From Acidobacteriota bacterium (GTDB taxonomy: Bacteria; Acidobacteriota; Blastocatellia; Pyrinomonadales; Pyrinomonadaceae): a DNA stretch of 64,000 bases. A model generated the notes under the pieces. The model was given only the letters and a program-made list of their open reading frames with translations. It was not told the DNA's origin and did no database searches. The translations under genes were made by a program, and so were the position numbers. Below, piece by piece: positions 24,969-33,444 of this stretch. How positions within the stretch are numbered: the stretch's first letter is position 1; every line of letters starts with the position of its first letter. The DNA is taken from positions 434,001 through 498,000 of the forward strand of contig JADKEF010000017.1 of NCBI GenBank assembly GCA_016718135.1. Direction: 5' to 3'.

Positions 24969-27638
24969 ATGTTCAAGATATTCTTCATCGCTTTACTGCC
25001 GTTTCTAAGTCTCTTTAGCAATGGTTCGGAAAATATTTTCACCGGGCAGATCCCGGCCGCCAATGGGCCGACAGGAACTCTCGAAAAGATGATCGTTGCA
25101 AGCGGCACCGTTGCGATGGATCTAAACCTTGGCGACAAGACGCATCGGCTACGCTTTGACACGGAACGTGATGCGTTCTTCACGGTTCTCGCATTCAACG
25201 GCGAACTGAGAGGCCCGACGCCGAGTACATTGGCGTTGATCCCTAAGAAGGCAGCGACGCTTCCCGGTAAGCTTGCAGAATCCTATAACCAATTAATGAT
25301 CGAGAGCTTGCCCTACGGCGGCCAATACGAATTGGCTGTTCGCGATTCGAAATCAGGGTACACGTTCTTCTATATAGAGGGGAACGCCTATGACTTCGAC
25401 CCGCAAACTCGGGTGATGGGATTCAAAGAAGCCCGTCTCGTAATCTCGCCGGAGTTTGCAGCTGAACTGGGACGCGGCGATGAAATAGCGCCCGTCGGCA
25501 CCATCTCGCTAAATGCTAAGATGCGGGCTATCGAGATCTCGCACATTATCGAAGGTGAAACGGAATCAGCCAAGCTTCCGGCTGGAGCGGGCATGGAAGG
25601 TGAGGCCGGAACTATACCGGGGCCCGACGTGATCGTAGGTGACGTTAATGGGCTTGCACAATTTGGAGCGGCAACAGGAACGACCGTCGGCCTCTCGCTC
25701 GGCACCGACTCGTGCAACGCAGGCGTGGTTGACCTTGATTGGTTTGCATTGCCGAGCAATAACCATCCGGTTATTCCTCAGAACATGTATCGAATGAGTG
25801 GCGGAGCGACCAACGACGAGCGCTTTGAACAGATCGGCCAGTCGCAGGTGAAGCACGCGTTCACCGCATTGACACAAAATCTCTGTGGATACGGCTGCAA
25901 CGGCGTTGGCGGTACGCGGCTCGGGTCGGGATGTTCTGATCCGTATTCAGCCAGCCTAAATTCGGGTCCTAATCTCGGATCGAAGGCTTGGATAAATCCG
26001 TTCACAGGAGCCTATCCGAGGGGTGACTCGGGGGCGACCAATCCCAATAATCACTCAGGGCATGACCATGCCTCCGGAGCCTTGCACCGCATCCGCACAG
26101 AAATAGCGGATCTCAATACCACTCTCAACGTGGGTGCAACCTATTATGCCGAGGGCCAGTATGTAACTCCTCACGAGTATGTCTGGTGTCAGGCAAACCC
26201 GGGCCAGTGCAACATGAACAATAACGTCTCTTATCGTCGTTACAATGTGACAGGCACGGGCAGCCCGTTCAGTTTCTCCCCAGTCGGATCAACTCAGCGT
26301 CAGAAGCCAGCGATCCAGGCATGGACGGGATCGACGCAGGCGACCATCCAGCCTGATGCTCTAGCCGACGGGATCGGAACTCTCGCTTATAAGGTGACCA
26401 ATCCGTCACCTGGCGTATGGCACTACGAATACGCTCTTCACAATCAGAATCTTGAACGCGGTATTCAGGCCTTCTCTGTACCGGTCGGAAACGCTGCACT
26501 TAGCAACATAGGTTTTAGCGCTCCGCCGCAGCATCCTGGCACTGCGGCCGATGGTACGCTCAACAGTGCCGGTTTTAGCAACACACCTTGGGCACAGTCG
26601 AACTCGGGCGGAGTGATGACGTGGAGTTCCGAGACGTTCGCTCAGAATCCGAACGCTAACGCGATCCGTTGGGGCACGATGTACAATTTCCGATTTGATT
26701 CGACCAGCCCGCCGCAGACAGTTCAGGCGACGATCGGGTTCTACAAATCGGGAGCCCCGATAACGATGGCCGTTCAGGCCCCAAGTGGCGGAGCTACCCC
26801 GACGCCAACAAATACACCGACGGCGACTCCGACCAATACACCGACGGCCACTCCGACGAATACGCCAACGGCGACGCCTACGAACACGCCAACCGCGACG
26901 CCTACAAACACGCCAACGGCGACACCAACCAATACACCGACAGCAACTCCAACGCCTGCCGGTCCGGGTTGGGAAGGTGACCTGACTCCAAGGCCTAATG
27001 GTGATGGAGCAGTCAATGCGACGGACGTTATCCAAGTCAGGCGGTTTGCGACCGGTCTTGACACCCCGGGACCGGGCACGAACGAAGGGCAGCGCGCCGA
27101 CAGTGCTCCTCTTGCTACTAATGGCGACGGAAATATCAACGCAGGCGACGTTATCCAGGTCCGTCGTTTTGCATCCGGTCTTGACCCGCTGGTCGCCGGC
27201 TCGGGTACTACAGTACTGCCTCCTTCCGAGGCAGTCGCCGCGACGATCGGTGGTAGCCTTTTTGGCGAGTCAATAAAGGCGTTTCAGCTGATCAGGCTTG
27301 CCAGATCTTCGGACGGGATCTTCCCGGTCGAGATCGTCGGAAATCCTGCCGCAGTAAGCTTCACCGTCGTTTATGACGAAGCCAAGTACGGCAAGGCTAC
27401 CGTCACACTGGACCGAGCTATTTCGGGAGGTGCGGTGCTCACGGTAAACGACACCATTCCGGGCGAATTGACCATCCTGGTCGACTCGTCGCAACCTATG
27501 GGTAGGCTCGGGGCAACAGTCCGGCTTGTCGATATATCGTTCGCAGGCGGCGAAGGCTCACTCGAATTCCGGGGTACGCCGAGTCTCGCAGATGTAAGGG
27601 GTAGCGACCTTTTGGCTGCTTTTCCAAAAAGTCGTTAA
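24969..27638 (+). CDS. Large secreted protein with TPTNTPTA linker and dockerin-like/cohesin-like C-terminus
   Basis: 889 residues from ATG 24969 (MFKIFFIALLPFLSLFSNGS, a signal peptide); a TTG at 24900 opens the frame further but would bury the signal. Residues about 25-600 are an uncharacterised secreted region with the motif VIVGDVNGLAQFG, a cysteine cluster (CGYGCNGVGGTRLGSGC) and NHSGHDHASGALHRIRTEI, possibly metal-binding. A linker follows (609-662), then two dockerin-like units (NGDGAVNATDVIQVRRFATG and NGDGNINAGDVIQVRRFASG) and a cohesin-like domain (about 760-889). The last 230 residues match the organisation of the giant protein at 17174. A terminator follows. Confidence 0.88.
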   Translation: MFKIFFIALLPFLSLFSNGSENIFTGQIPAANGPTGTLEKMIVASGTVAMDLNLGDKTHRLRFDTERDAFFTVLAFNGELRGPTPSTLALIPKKAATLPGKLAESYNQLMIESLPYGGQYELAVRDSKSGYTFFYIEGNAYDFDPQTRVMGFKEARLVISPEFAAELGRGDEIAPVGTISLNAKMRAIEISHIIEGETESAKLPAGAGMEGEAGTIPGPDVIVGDVNGLAQFGAATGTTVGLSLGTDSCNAGVVDLDWFALPSNNHPVIPQNMYRMSGGATNDERFEQIGQSQVKHAFTALTQNLCGYGCNGVGGTRLGSGCSDPYSASLNSGPNLGSKAWINPFTGAYPRGDSGATNPNNHSGHDHASGALHRIRTEIADLNTTLNVGATYYAEGQYVTPHEYVWCQANPGQCNMNNNVSYRRYNVTGTGSPFSFSPVGSTQRQKPAIQAWTGSTQATIQPDALADGIGTLAYKVTNPSPGVWHYEYALHNQNLERGIQAFSVPVGNAALSNIGFSAPPQHPGTAADGTLNSAGFSNTPWAQSNSGGVMTWSSETFAQNPNANAIRWGTMYNFRFDSTSPPQTVQATIGFYKSGAPITMAVQAPSGGATPTPTNTPTATPTNTPTATPTNTPTATPTNTPTATPTNTPTATPTNTPTATPTPAGPGWEGDLTPRPNGDGAVNATDVIQVRRFATGLDTPGPGTNEGQRADSAPLATNGDGNINAGDVIQVRRFASGLDPLVAGSGTTVLPPSEAVAATIGGSLFGESIKAFQLIRLARSSDGIFPVEIVGNPAAVSFTVVYDEAKYGKATVTLDRAISGGAVLTVNDTIPGELTILVDSSQPMGRLGATVRLVDISFAGGEGSLEFRGTPSLADVRGSDLLAAFPKSR
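26796..26955 (+). repeat. Tandem repeat encoding TPTNTPTA linker (third)
   Basis: About 160 bases of ACN-CCN repeats, the longest of the three linker tracts, with near-identical units of 24 bases (ACGCCAACGGCGACGCCTAC). It encodes the Thr/Pro linker of the secreted protein at 24969. Confidence 0.87.
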
Positions 27639-27660
27639 CCAACGGACAACTTGACACTCA

Positions 27661-27694
27661 AAGCCTCCGGTCGTTATCGATCGGAGGCTTTTTT
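27661..27694 (+). terminator. Rho-independent terminator
   Basis: Stem AAGCCTCCGGTCG paired with CGATCGGAGGCTT (one G-U pair), loop TTAT, then TTTT. It lies 23 bases after the stop of the secreted protein gene. Confidence 0.9.
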
Positions 27695-27734
27695 GTAAAA
27701 GTAGAGCCTCTCGCTGCCCTATTAAAAAAAGTGC

Positions 27735-27763
27735 TTGTCGTTCGACGCTTCGTCGTGTTAAAT
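27735..27763 (+). promoter_or_regulatory. Possible sigma70-type promoter of mglBA
   Basis: TTGTCG and TTAAAT are separated by 17 bases, about 98 bases before the mglB start. Inferred from sequence only. Confidence 0.4.
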
Positions 27764-27860
27764 TAGTTTTTGCGGCATCTTGTGCTCTTCAGCCGCATTG
27801 CCAAAAACAATTTACCAGCGTTAGACTTTCCTCGTCGGGGTTCAAGCCCGAAAACACACA

Positions 27861-28343
27861 ATGCCAGATACGCCGTTTATATTGCAGGAACATCAGTTTC
27901 ACAGCTTGAAGACCGTCTTAGAACGGCTCAGAGCGGAGTGTGCGGCCCGGGTTGTCTTTTTGATCGACCGCGACGGACAGCCGATCGCCTTTCACGGCGA
28001 GATCGGTGATATGGATACGACAAGCTTTGCTTCGCTCGCGGCAGGTAATGTTGCTGCAACTAGCTCGATGGCAAAGCTTATCGGCGAAGATACGTTCCCC
28101 TCGGTCTTTCATGAAGGAGAACGCGAGAGTATCTTCATCTCGATCATCGGCCGTGCTCTTTTGGTAACCGTCTTCGACGAACGCTCAACGCTCAGCCTGG
28201 TCAAGATACGTACCAAACGCGGCAGCTTCGAAGTGGCCCGCATTCTGGACCAAGCAACCGACGACTCCGCAGCTTTCCGCGTGAATCAGAATTCGTTCTT
28301 TTCTGAGATCACAGACGACGACATTGACAGCCTATTTAGCTAG
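27861..28343 (+). CDS. mglB: MglB-like roadblock/LC7 protein, GAP of MglA
   Basis: A 160-residue roadblock/LC7 protein (LKTVLERLRAECAARVVFLIDRDGQPIAFHGE; SFASLAAGNVAATSSMAKLIGE; SIFISIIGRALLVTVFD), the fold of MglB. In Myxococcus MglB activates GTP hydrolysis by MglA and sets cell polarity for motility. The gene is directly upstream of mglA, the usual order. It may also serve polarity of secretion or surface structures where no gliding machinery is present. There is no clear ribosome binding site before the ATG. The C-terminal tail (about 130-160) is acidic and variable. Confidence 0.9.
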   Translation: MPDTPFILQEHQFHSLKTVLERLRAECAARVVFLIDRDGQPIAFHGEIGDMDTTSFASLAAGNVAATSSMAKLIGEDTFPSVFHEGERESIFISIIGRALLVTVFDERSTLSLVKIRTKRGSFEVARILDQATDDSAAFRVNQNSFFSEITDDDIDSLFS

Positions 28344-28416
28344 TTGTCAGTTTTCGGTTGTCAGTTGTCAGAAAAGACAGCTGCTGACAACTGACAACTG
28401 ACCACCGACGACTGAA
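28341..28416. repeat. TTGTCAG/CTGACAA palindromic repeat between mglB and mglA
   Basis: Arms GTTGTCAGTTGTCAG (28357-28371) and CTGACAACTGACAAC (28384-28398) are perfectly complementary over 15 bases, extended by a G-T and a C-G pair, around a 12-base loop. An extra TTGTCAG unit precedes and TGACCACCGACGACTGA follows. It fills the mglB-mglA gap and replaces any Shine-Dalgarno sequence before mglA. It belongs to the repeat family at 13090-13112. Confidence 0.85.
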
Positions 28417-28418
28417 AT

Positions 28419-29003
28419 ATGACCTTCATAAATTACGCATCACGAGAGATCAATTGTAAGATCGTTTACTACGGCCCCGGTCTGTGCGGCAAAACGACAA
28501 ATTTGCAGTACATCTACGATTCGACCGCTCCACAGGCGAAAGGCAAGCTTATTTCGCTGGCGACCGAGACGGACCGAACGTTGTTCTTCGACTTTATGCC
28601 GCTCGAACTAGGGACGGTGCGCGGGTTTAAGACGCGTTTTCATCTCTACACGGTTCCGGGACAGGTTTACTATGATGCATCACGCAAACTGATCCTGAAA
28701 GGCGTCGATGGCGTCGTTTTCGTCGCCGACAGCCAGGAAGAGCGTATGGACGCCAATATCGAGTCGCTCTACAACCTCGAAGAGAACCTCGGCTCGCAAG
28801 GCTACGATCTCAACAACATTCCATACGTGTTGCAATTAAATAAGCGCGATCTGCCAAACGTGATCCCTGCAGACGAACTCACGCACGAGCTACAACGCAA
28901 AGGCGAGCCGATGTTCGAAGCTGTGGCAACAAATGGAACCGGCGTTTTCGACACGCTCAAGGCTGTTGCGAAACAGGTTCTGACGGAACTGAGAAAAGGC
29001 TAG
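28419..29003 (+). CDS. mglA: MglA-like small Ras-family GTPase
   Basis: A 194-residue GTPase with the P-loop GPGLCGKT (about 19-26), switch regions TDRTLFFDFMPLELG and TVPGQVYYDASRKLIL (the MglA family has G2/G3 variants like this), and the base-recognition motif LNKRDLP. It matches bacterial MglA, the polarity switch controlled by its GAP MglB upstream. A strong terminator follows. Translation may depend on coupling to mglB or on the hairpin between them, because no Shine-Dalgarno sequence is seen. Confidence 0.95.
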   Translation: MTFINYASREINCKIVYYGPGLCGKTTNLQYIYDSTAPQAKGKLISLATETDRTLFFDFMPLELGTVRGFKTRFHLYTVPGQVYYDASRKLILKGVDGVVFVADSQEERMDANIESLYNLEENLGSQGYDLNNIPYVLQLNKRDLPNVIPADELTHELQRKGEPMFEAVATNGTGVFDTLKAVAKQVLTELRKG

Positions 29004-29022
29004 ACGAAAAATAAAAAAGTAC

Positions 29023-29069
29023 AAAGAGAAAGCGTGCGGACAGGAGAGTTCGCACGCTTTTCTCTTTTT
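29023..29069 (+). terminator. Strong terminator after mglA
   Basis: Stem AAAGAGAAAGCGTGCG with CGCACGCTTTTCTCTTT (one mismatch region), loop of 12 bases, then TT. It also faces the end of the convergent fasciclin gene and may stop both transcripts. Confidence 0.9.
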
Positions 29070-29090
29070 GGCACTCTCTAGAAAGAGTAC

Positions 29091-29750
29091 TTACTTAGGC
29101 ATCAATACGCTGTCGACGACGTGGATCACGCCGTTCGACTGCATTACGTCAGCGATGGTTACCTTCGACTTGCCGCCCTTCTCGTCAGTCAGGATCACAT
29201 CCTTACCCTCAAGCGTTGCGGTCAGCGTGCCGCCTGCGACGGTCTTGAACGTTGCCTTGCCCTTGCCTTCTTCGATAGCCTTAACGATCGACGCTGCATC
29301 CTGCTTACCGGCAACGACGTGGTAGGTCAAGATCCCCGTCAGAGCTTTCTTGCTCTCCGGCTTTAGCAGAGTGTCAACGGTTCCCTTTGGCAGCTTGTCA
29401 AAAGCCGCATTCACCGGAGCAAATACCGTGAACGGCCCTGTACCCTTGAGCGTTTCGACCAAGCCGGCAGCTTTCACCGCCGCAACGAGTGTCGTGTGAT
29501 CTTTTGAGTTCACTGCGTTGTCGATGATGTCCTTGGTCTTGGACATTGGAGCTCCGCCAACGATAGGATCTGTGCTTGCCGGTGCTGTTGCCGCATTGCT
29601 GGCCGGGGCCGCGTTGTTGGCCATCGTGTTGGCCGTATTGGACTTCATAGCGTTCGTGCCGTTGGTAGCATTGTTCGCCGCCGGAGCTCCACAGCCTGCG
29701 AGCCCTACAGTCAAACCGACGCCGAGCGTCAAAATAGATAATACTTTCAT
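29091..29750 (-). CDS. Fasciclin-domain lipoprotein
   Basis: A 219-residue lipoprotein: lipobox LAGC (about residue 20), an Ala/Asn-rich spacer to residue 70, then one fasciclin (FAS1) domain with its conserved stretches TLVAAVKAAGLVETLKGTGPFTVFAPVNAAF, LTYHVVAGK and VIHVVDSVLMP. FAS1 domains mediate adhesion or act as secreted stress proteins in bacteria. The ATG has GGGAG at 8 bases. It stands alone, between convergent mglA and a divergent TonB-like gene. Confidence 0.92.
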   Translation of the reverse strand: MKVLSILTLGVGLTVGLAGCGAPAANNATNGTNAMKSNTANTMANNAAPASNAATAPASTDPIVGGAPMSKTKDIIDNAVNSKDHTTLVAAVKAAGLVETLKGTGPFTVFAPVNAAFDKLPKGTVDTLLKPESKKALTGILTYHVVAGKQDAASIVKAIEEGKGKATFKTVAGGTLTATLEGKDVILTDEKGGKSKVTIADVMQSNGVIHVVDSVLMPK

Positions 29751-30059
29751 GTTCAGTCTCCCAAAGAAAAAATTAGATCAGCGATTTACAGAAAGAGTTC
29801 TTTCCAGCCAACGGCTTTCGTCGTCGAACCATCTCCTTCTAAAAATCACTTACTCTATTCATTCGGGGATATAGAGCTTCTGGATGCAGAATGAGGTGTC
29901 TAATTTTAGGAGACACGACATCCGCTCTCTGAGGCCTTACGTGGAAGCTTGGCTTTTTGTTGGTGTTGTTCGTTGTGCAGCGATCCACCAAACTTGCTCA
30001 CCCAAGTTCTTAGTGCTATTTTCTCAGTGATCTGTGACGATTGGTGGAGAAGTAACAAA
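29751..30059. other. Divergent intergenic region with one hairpin
   Basis: About 309 bases between the fasciclin gene (minus) and the TonB-like gene (plus). A perfect 6-base stem GTGTCT/AGACAC with a 9-base loop lies at 29896-29916. An open TTG-initiated frame from 29949 continues into the downstream gene but has no signal or ribosome binding site. No RNA gene is seen. Confidence 0.4.
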
Positions 30060-30590
30060 ATGATATCGATAGAGAATGCGCGTTCCGGAGCTTTTTCCGG
30101 ATATTGGGTCCTACTTGTTGCCATTGTTGCCTGCGTCGCCGTTGGCGTGGCATGCCGTCAGCCGGACGTTGCCGCTAACAACACGAAAGCCACTCCCGGT
30201 AACACCTCGATCGCGGTGAAACCAACCGAGTCTGAAGCGAAGCCTGCGGATTCTAAGCCTGTCGGAAAGGAAGTGAAACCAGCCGACGGTCCGGCATTGA
30301 AGTCGATCACCCCAACGGAGGGCACCATTCTTGGCGGTATCCTGAACGATATGGCCACAAGCATTCCGAAACCCGAATTCCCGACCGACACTAAAGGGAG
30401 CGGCACAATTACGGTCGAGATCGTGGTCAGTGAAAAAGGCGAGGTCGTAGCTTCAAGCGTTGTCAGTGGCCCACAGCCGCTCTGGTCCGCTGCCGCTGCC
30501 GCCGCACGCAAGGCCCGTTTTGACCCGCCGCTAAAGGATGGTAAGCCAGTAAAGGTCGCCGGCGTTCTGACCTTCGATTTTGGCAAGTAA
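30060..30590 (+). CDS. TonB C-terminal-domain-like exported protein
   Basis: 176 residues from ATG 30060, preceded by a good ribosome binding site (GGAGAAG at about 8 bases). A hydrophobic N-terminal segment (about 14-33) ends in VACRQ, not a standard lipobox. A Lys/Pro/Ala-rich stretch follows (about 45-80), then a TonB-like C-terminal domain (about 105-176: GTITVEIVVSEKGEVVASSVVSGPQPLWSAAAAAARKARFDPPLKDG). Energy-transducer-like proteins of this type are common in Acidobacteriota. No ExbB/ExbD is nearby. It may be a partner of TonB-dependent receptors or a periplasmic protein of unknown role. Confidence 0.82.
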   Translation: MISIENARSGAFSGYWVLLVAIVACVAVGVACRQPDVAANNTKATPGNTSIAVKPTESEAKPADSKPVGKEVKPADGPALKSITPTEGTILGGILNDMATSIPKPEFPTDTKGSGTITVEIVVSEKGEVVASSVVSGPQPLWSAAAAAARKARFDPPLKDGKPVKVAGVLTFDFGK

Positions 30591-30616
30591 CGATCTTGAA
30601 CGAGAACAGCACCTTA

Positions 30617-30655
30617 AAAAACAAAAAAGCCGCCTTTTCCAAGGCGGCTTTCTTA
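30617..30655 (-). terminator. Bidirectional rho-independent terminator
   Basis: Perfect 11-base stem AAAGCCGCCTT/AAGGCGGCTTT (30626-30651) with loop TTCC. On the minus strand it is followed by TTTTTTGTTTTTT and terminates the tRNA unit. On the plus strand it follows the TonB-like gene by 35 bases. Confidence 0.9.
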
Positions 30656-30659
30656 ATAA

Positions 30660-30739
<80 letters not shown>

Positions 30740-30743
30740 AGAG

Positions 30744-30819
30744 TGGTGGGCACGAAGGGACTCGAACCCCTAACTTCCTCCTTGTAAGGGAGGCTGTCTA
30801 CCAATTGACGTACGTGCCC
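30744..30819 (-). tRNA. tRNA-Val (anticodon TAC)
   Basis: The minus strand folds as acceptor GGGCACG with CGTGCCC, anticodon loop CTTACAA, T-arm GGGGTTCGAGTCCC, discriminator A and encoded CCA. The first of a two-tRNA transcript. Confidence 0.95.
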
Positions 30820-30907
30820 GAATGTCATTAACTAAAATTTTTTTCGTGCTCGTGCCCGTTAGATTTTCAAAAAAACGTCGCTCAATCTGACGAATGAGCG
30901 AACCCTA

Positions 30908-30937
30908 ATCCTACGAAAGTAGGGCTAGCTCTGTCAA
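30908..30937 (-). promoter_or_regulatory. Probable tRNA operon promoter
   Basis: On the minus strand a perfect -35 TTGACA (30932-30937) and a -10 TAGGAT (30908-30913) are spaced by 18 bases, about 90 bases upstream of tRNA-Val. A small hairpin CCTAC-GAAA-GTAGG lies within the spacer/-10 region. Confidence 0.5.
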
Positions 30938-30962
30938 GTTAGACAATGTACTACATTCTGAC

Positions 30963-30991
30963 TTGAAAAGTCATACGCTTTTGCGGATAAT
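30963..30991 (+). promoter_or_regulatory. Probable sigma70-type promoter of the PKD/beta-helix gene
   Basis: TTGAAA and GATAAT are separated by exactly 17 bases, 55 bases before the ATG at 31047. Confidence 0.55.
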
Positions 30992-31046
30992 CTGCGTCGC
31001 TGCCCCAAAATAAATATAGTGCCATAAGCCGAAAAGGTAGTCCTCT

Positions 31047-33443
31047 ATGCGCTCTCAAATGCGGAAGTGTGGATATAGTTTCGTTCCGAAGTTTGTTCGG
31101 AGCGCGATACTTCCATTCACGATTGCTTCTATGTTTCTTATTCTCATGGCTGCCCAGGGCACGGGGCAAACCAGTATCAAAGTTTATCCGAATGATCTTC
31201 GTGTGAATCTCGGAGAGACTGTGACCTTCACAGCTTTAGCGTTTGGCCGGGGTAGCTATCAGCCGAGCACCAGGTTCTCGTTTGCTCGAGTTGCCGGTAC
31301 AAGTTCGATTGCGTCGATCCGGAATAGCCCAGAGGGCAACACTGAGGGGCCAAACTCGTATTCTTCGGATAATCTGGCTGAGGTGCTCGGCCTCTCGGCC
31401 GGAACGGTCACCTATGTGGCACGAGCTGGAAATGTTGAAAGCCCACCGGTCACTGTAACCGTTTTAGATCCGTCGGCGTCTCCATATGCCATTATACGCT
31501 CCGGAAGCAACGATCGTGCCGTCAGCACCATCCTCGCAAGAACAGGCGAGGCGATCGAGGTTGACGCTCAAAGCTCGTCCGGCGTCGATAAGGTCGAGTG
31601 GTTCTGGGGTGACGGTGATCGCACTAGCGACATGCTGTCGGCCACACACGCCTATCTCGAACCGGGGACATATCAACTTCGCTTGAAGGTTACAAACCGC
31701 TTAGGCAATATCTCAGAAGCATCTGCCGCTGTCCTGATCACGCCAATCCCTCCACCGACGCGAACCCTTGTCGTGTCGACGATACCGCAACTTCTTGCCG
31801 CCTATTCTCAATGTACGGGGGGTGAGCATATTGTTATCCCCGCCGGAACTGTACTGACCGGTGAGATCGAACTTCCGGCTCGTGCATTCAGCGATTTCAT
31901 TACGATCCGCTCAAGCAGTGAGATGCCCGACATGGCGGTTCGAGCACACCCTCTACAACAGAATTTTGCCGTCCTAAAAGGTGGTCATCCAGGTGAGATA
32001 CCGCTGACGATAAAGAACAAGGCGAGTAAGATCCGCCTTTCGGGCCTGAAGTTCGAGCCGTTCTCGGATACCGACGATACGATCCGGAACTACTATATGC
32101 TCCAGATCGGCGAGGCATTTGGCCAGAATTCGGCGGACGACAATCCGTCTCAGATAATCGTCGATCATTGTGTGATAAACCCGCCCGACAATATCCAGGT
32201 TGTTCATGGAATCTTGAACGACGGCCATCGGGTGTCGATCATTTCATCGTGGCTGGGCAACATCAAAACTTACGGCGGCCAGGATAGCCAGGCTGTTTTC
32301 TCGATCGATGGCCGCGGAGCACACGTTTACAACAACACATTCTTTGAAGCGGCGTCCGAGAGCATAATGTATGGCGGAGCGGATAATCGTATTGAGGGCA
32401 TGGTGCCATCAAATATAGAATTTCGCAGGTGCGTATTCTCAAAACGCTTAGGATGGCGCCGACTGCGTCCGAATAGTGTGGGCGATACCATCAATATCAA
32501 GAATCTTTTCGAAACCAAGAATGCCCGCCGGATCTATGTCGAAGGATCGCTATTCTCTCATCATTGGGACGCCGGCCGATCGCAATATTATGCGTTGGTG
32601 ATCAAGTCAACGGCCGACCAACCGCTCAGCGGCGAGGGCAGTCCATGGGCGATCAGTGAAGACATTGTCTTTGAAAACAATCGGATCTCGCACATCAATG
32701 GAGCGATGGCGGTGACTCGCGAGTTTGGCAGTCCGGATATGAGATATGATCCGCGCAAACCACGCAATATCCGGGTGATCAATACGCTATTTGATGATCT
32801 AACATTTGGCCGATGGGGCACCGGCCGCGGTTGGTCATTTTATCTCGCTGGCGTTGACGGCTTTTCGCTGACCCACATTTCCGTTGTCGACGCGATCGAC
32901 ACGCCGGACGAACCTGCTGAGCTGATGCTGGCGCTAGGCTCAATTAATACATATCGCCCTGAGATCAGAGATTCCATCCTGCCGCTAAATTATTATGGGA
33001 TCCGAAACACTTGTGGCGAGGGTATCGCGGCTCTTAACGTGGCGACCTCAGGGTGGTTTGATTCTTCGGGCAGCAGTTGCGGTGCTCCGTCTGGCCTCGG
33101 AACATGGAACGTCTCAGGTAACGTGATGCCCCGACTTCGAACGGTCCCCACGGCCAAGGTCTATCCGGCATTAAATCACTATCCGGAAAACTATACCCAA
33201 GTTGGAATGAACGGTTATCGGAATTGCGATGGGTTTTTCCTGACCGACCCTTGCGTTGGTGTGATCGATGACTTTGGCTTGAAGGAAGACACCCCATTCA
33301 AAGGAACCGCCTCGGATCGGACTGATCCGGGAATCAACGTCGACGTGCTAAAAGCAAGAACACGGTGTACGCAATCGGGCGACGCTAGGCCTTGCCTCAC
33401 GCCGCCCGCCAATGAAAATCCTGATCGCCGCTACCGTCGCTGA
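31047..33443 (+). CDS. Secreted PKD-domain/parallel beta-helix protein
   Basis: A 798-residue exported protein. The signal segment is about residues 20-40 (ILPFTIASMFLILMAAQGTGQ). A bacterial Ig-like domain follows (about 45-140), then a PKD domain with the WFWGDGD turn (about 180-240) and a long region with parallel beta-helix character (about 260-680: IVIPAGTVLTGEIELPA; RVSIISSWLGNIKTYGG; AHVYNNTFFEAASESIMYGG; DIVFENNRISHINGAM). Such helices are typical of polysaccharide lyases, epimerases and surface adhesins. The gene converges, 1 base apart, on the exopolysaccharide cluster, suggesting but not proving a role on that polymer. No catalytic signature is recognised. Confidence 0.85.
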   Translation: MRSQMRKCGYSFVPKFVRSAILPFTIASMFLILMAAQGTGQTSIKVYPNDLRVNLGETVTFTALAFGRGSYQPSTRFSFARVAGTSSIASIRNSPEGNTEGPNSYSSDNLAEVLGLSAGTVTYVARAGNVESPPVTVTVLDPSASPYAIIRSGSNDRAVSTILARTGEAIEVDAQSSSGVDKVEWFWGDGDRTSDMLSATHAYLEPGTYQLRLKVTNRLGNISEASAAVLITPIPPPTRTLVVSTIPQLLAAYSQCTGGEHIVIPAGTVLTGEIELPARAFSDFITIRSSSEMPDMAVRAHPLQQNFAVLKGGHPGEIPLTIKNKASKIRLSGLKFEPFSDTDDTIRNYYMLQIGEAFGQNSADDNPSQIIVDHCVINPPDNIQVVHGILNDGHRVSIISSWLGNIKTYGGQDSQAVFSIDGRGAHVYNNTFFEAASESIMYGGADNRIEGMVPSNIEFRRCVFSKRLGWRRLRPNSVGDTINIKNLFETKNARRIYVEGSLFSHHWDAGRSQYYALVIKSTADQPLSGEGSPWAISEDIVFENNRISHINGAMAVTREFGSPDMRYDPRKPRNIRVINTLFDDLTFGRWGTGRGWSFYLAGVDGFSLTHISVVDAIDTPDEPAELMLALGSINTYRPEIRDSILPLNYYGIRNTCGEGIAALNVATSGWFDSSGSSCGAPSGLGTWNVSGNVMPRLRTVPTAKVYPALNHYPENYTQVGMNGYRNCDGFFLTDPCVGVIDDFGLKEDTPFKGTASDRTDPGINVDVLKARTRCTQSGDARPCLTPPANENPDRRYRR

Positions 33444-33444
33444 A

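Noticed and set aside
26406..27139. Arg/Trp- and Val/Gly-rich minus-strand frames
   Set aside because: Shadows of the ACN-CCN repeat; no signal or ribosome binding site.
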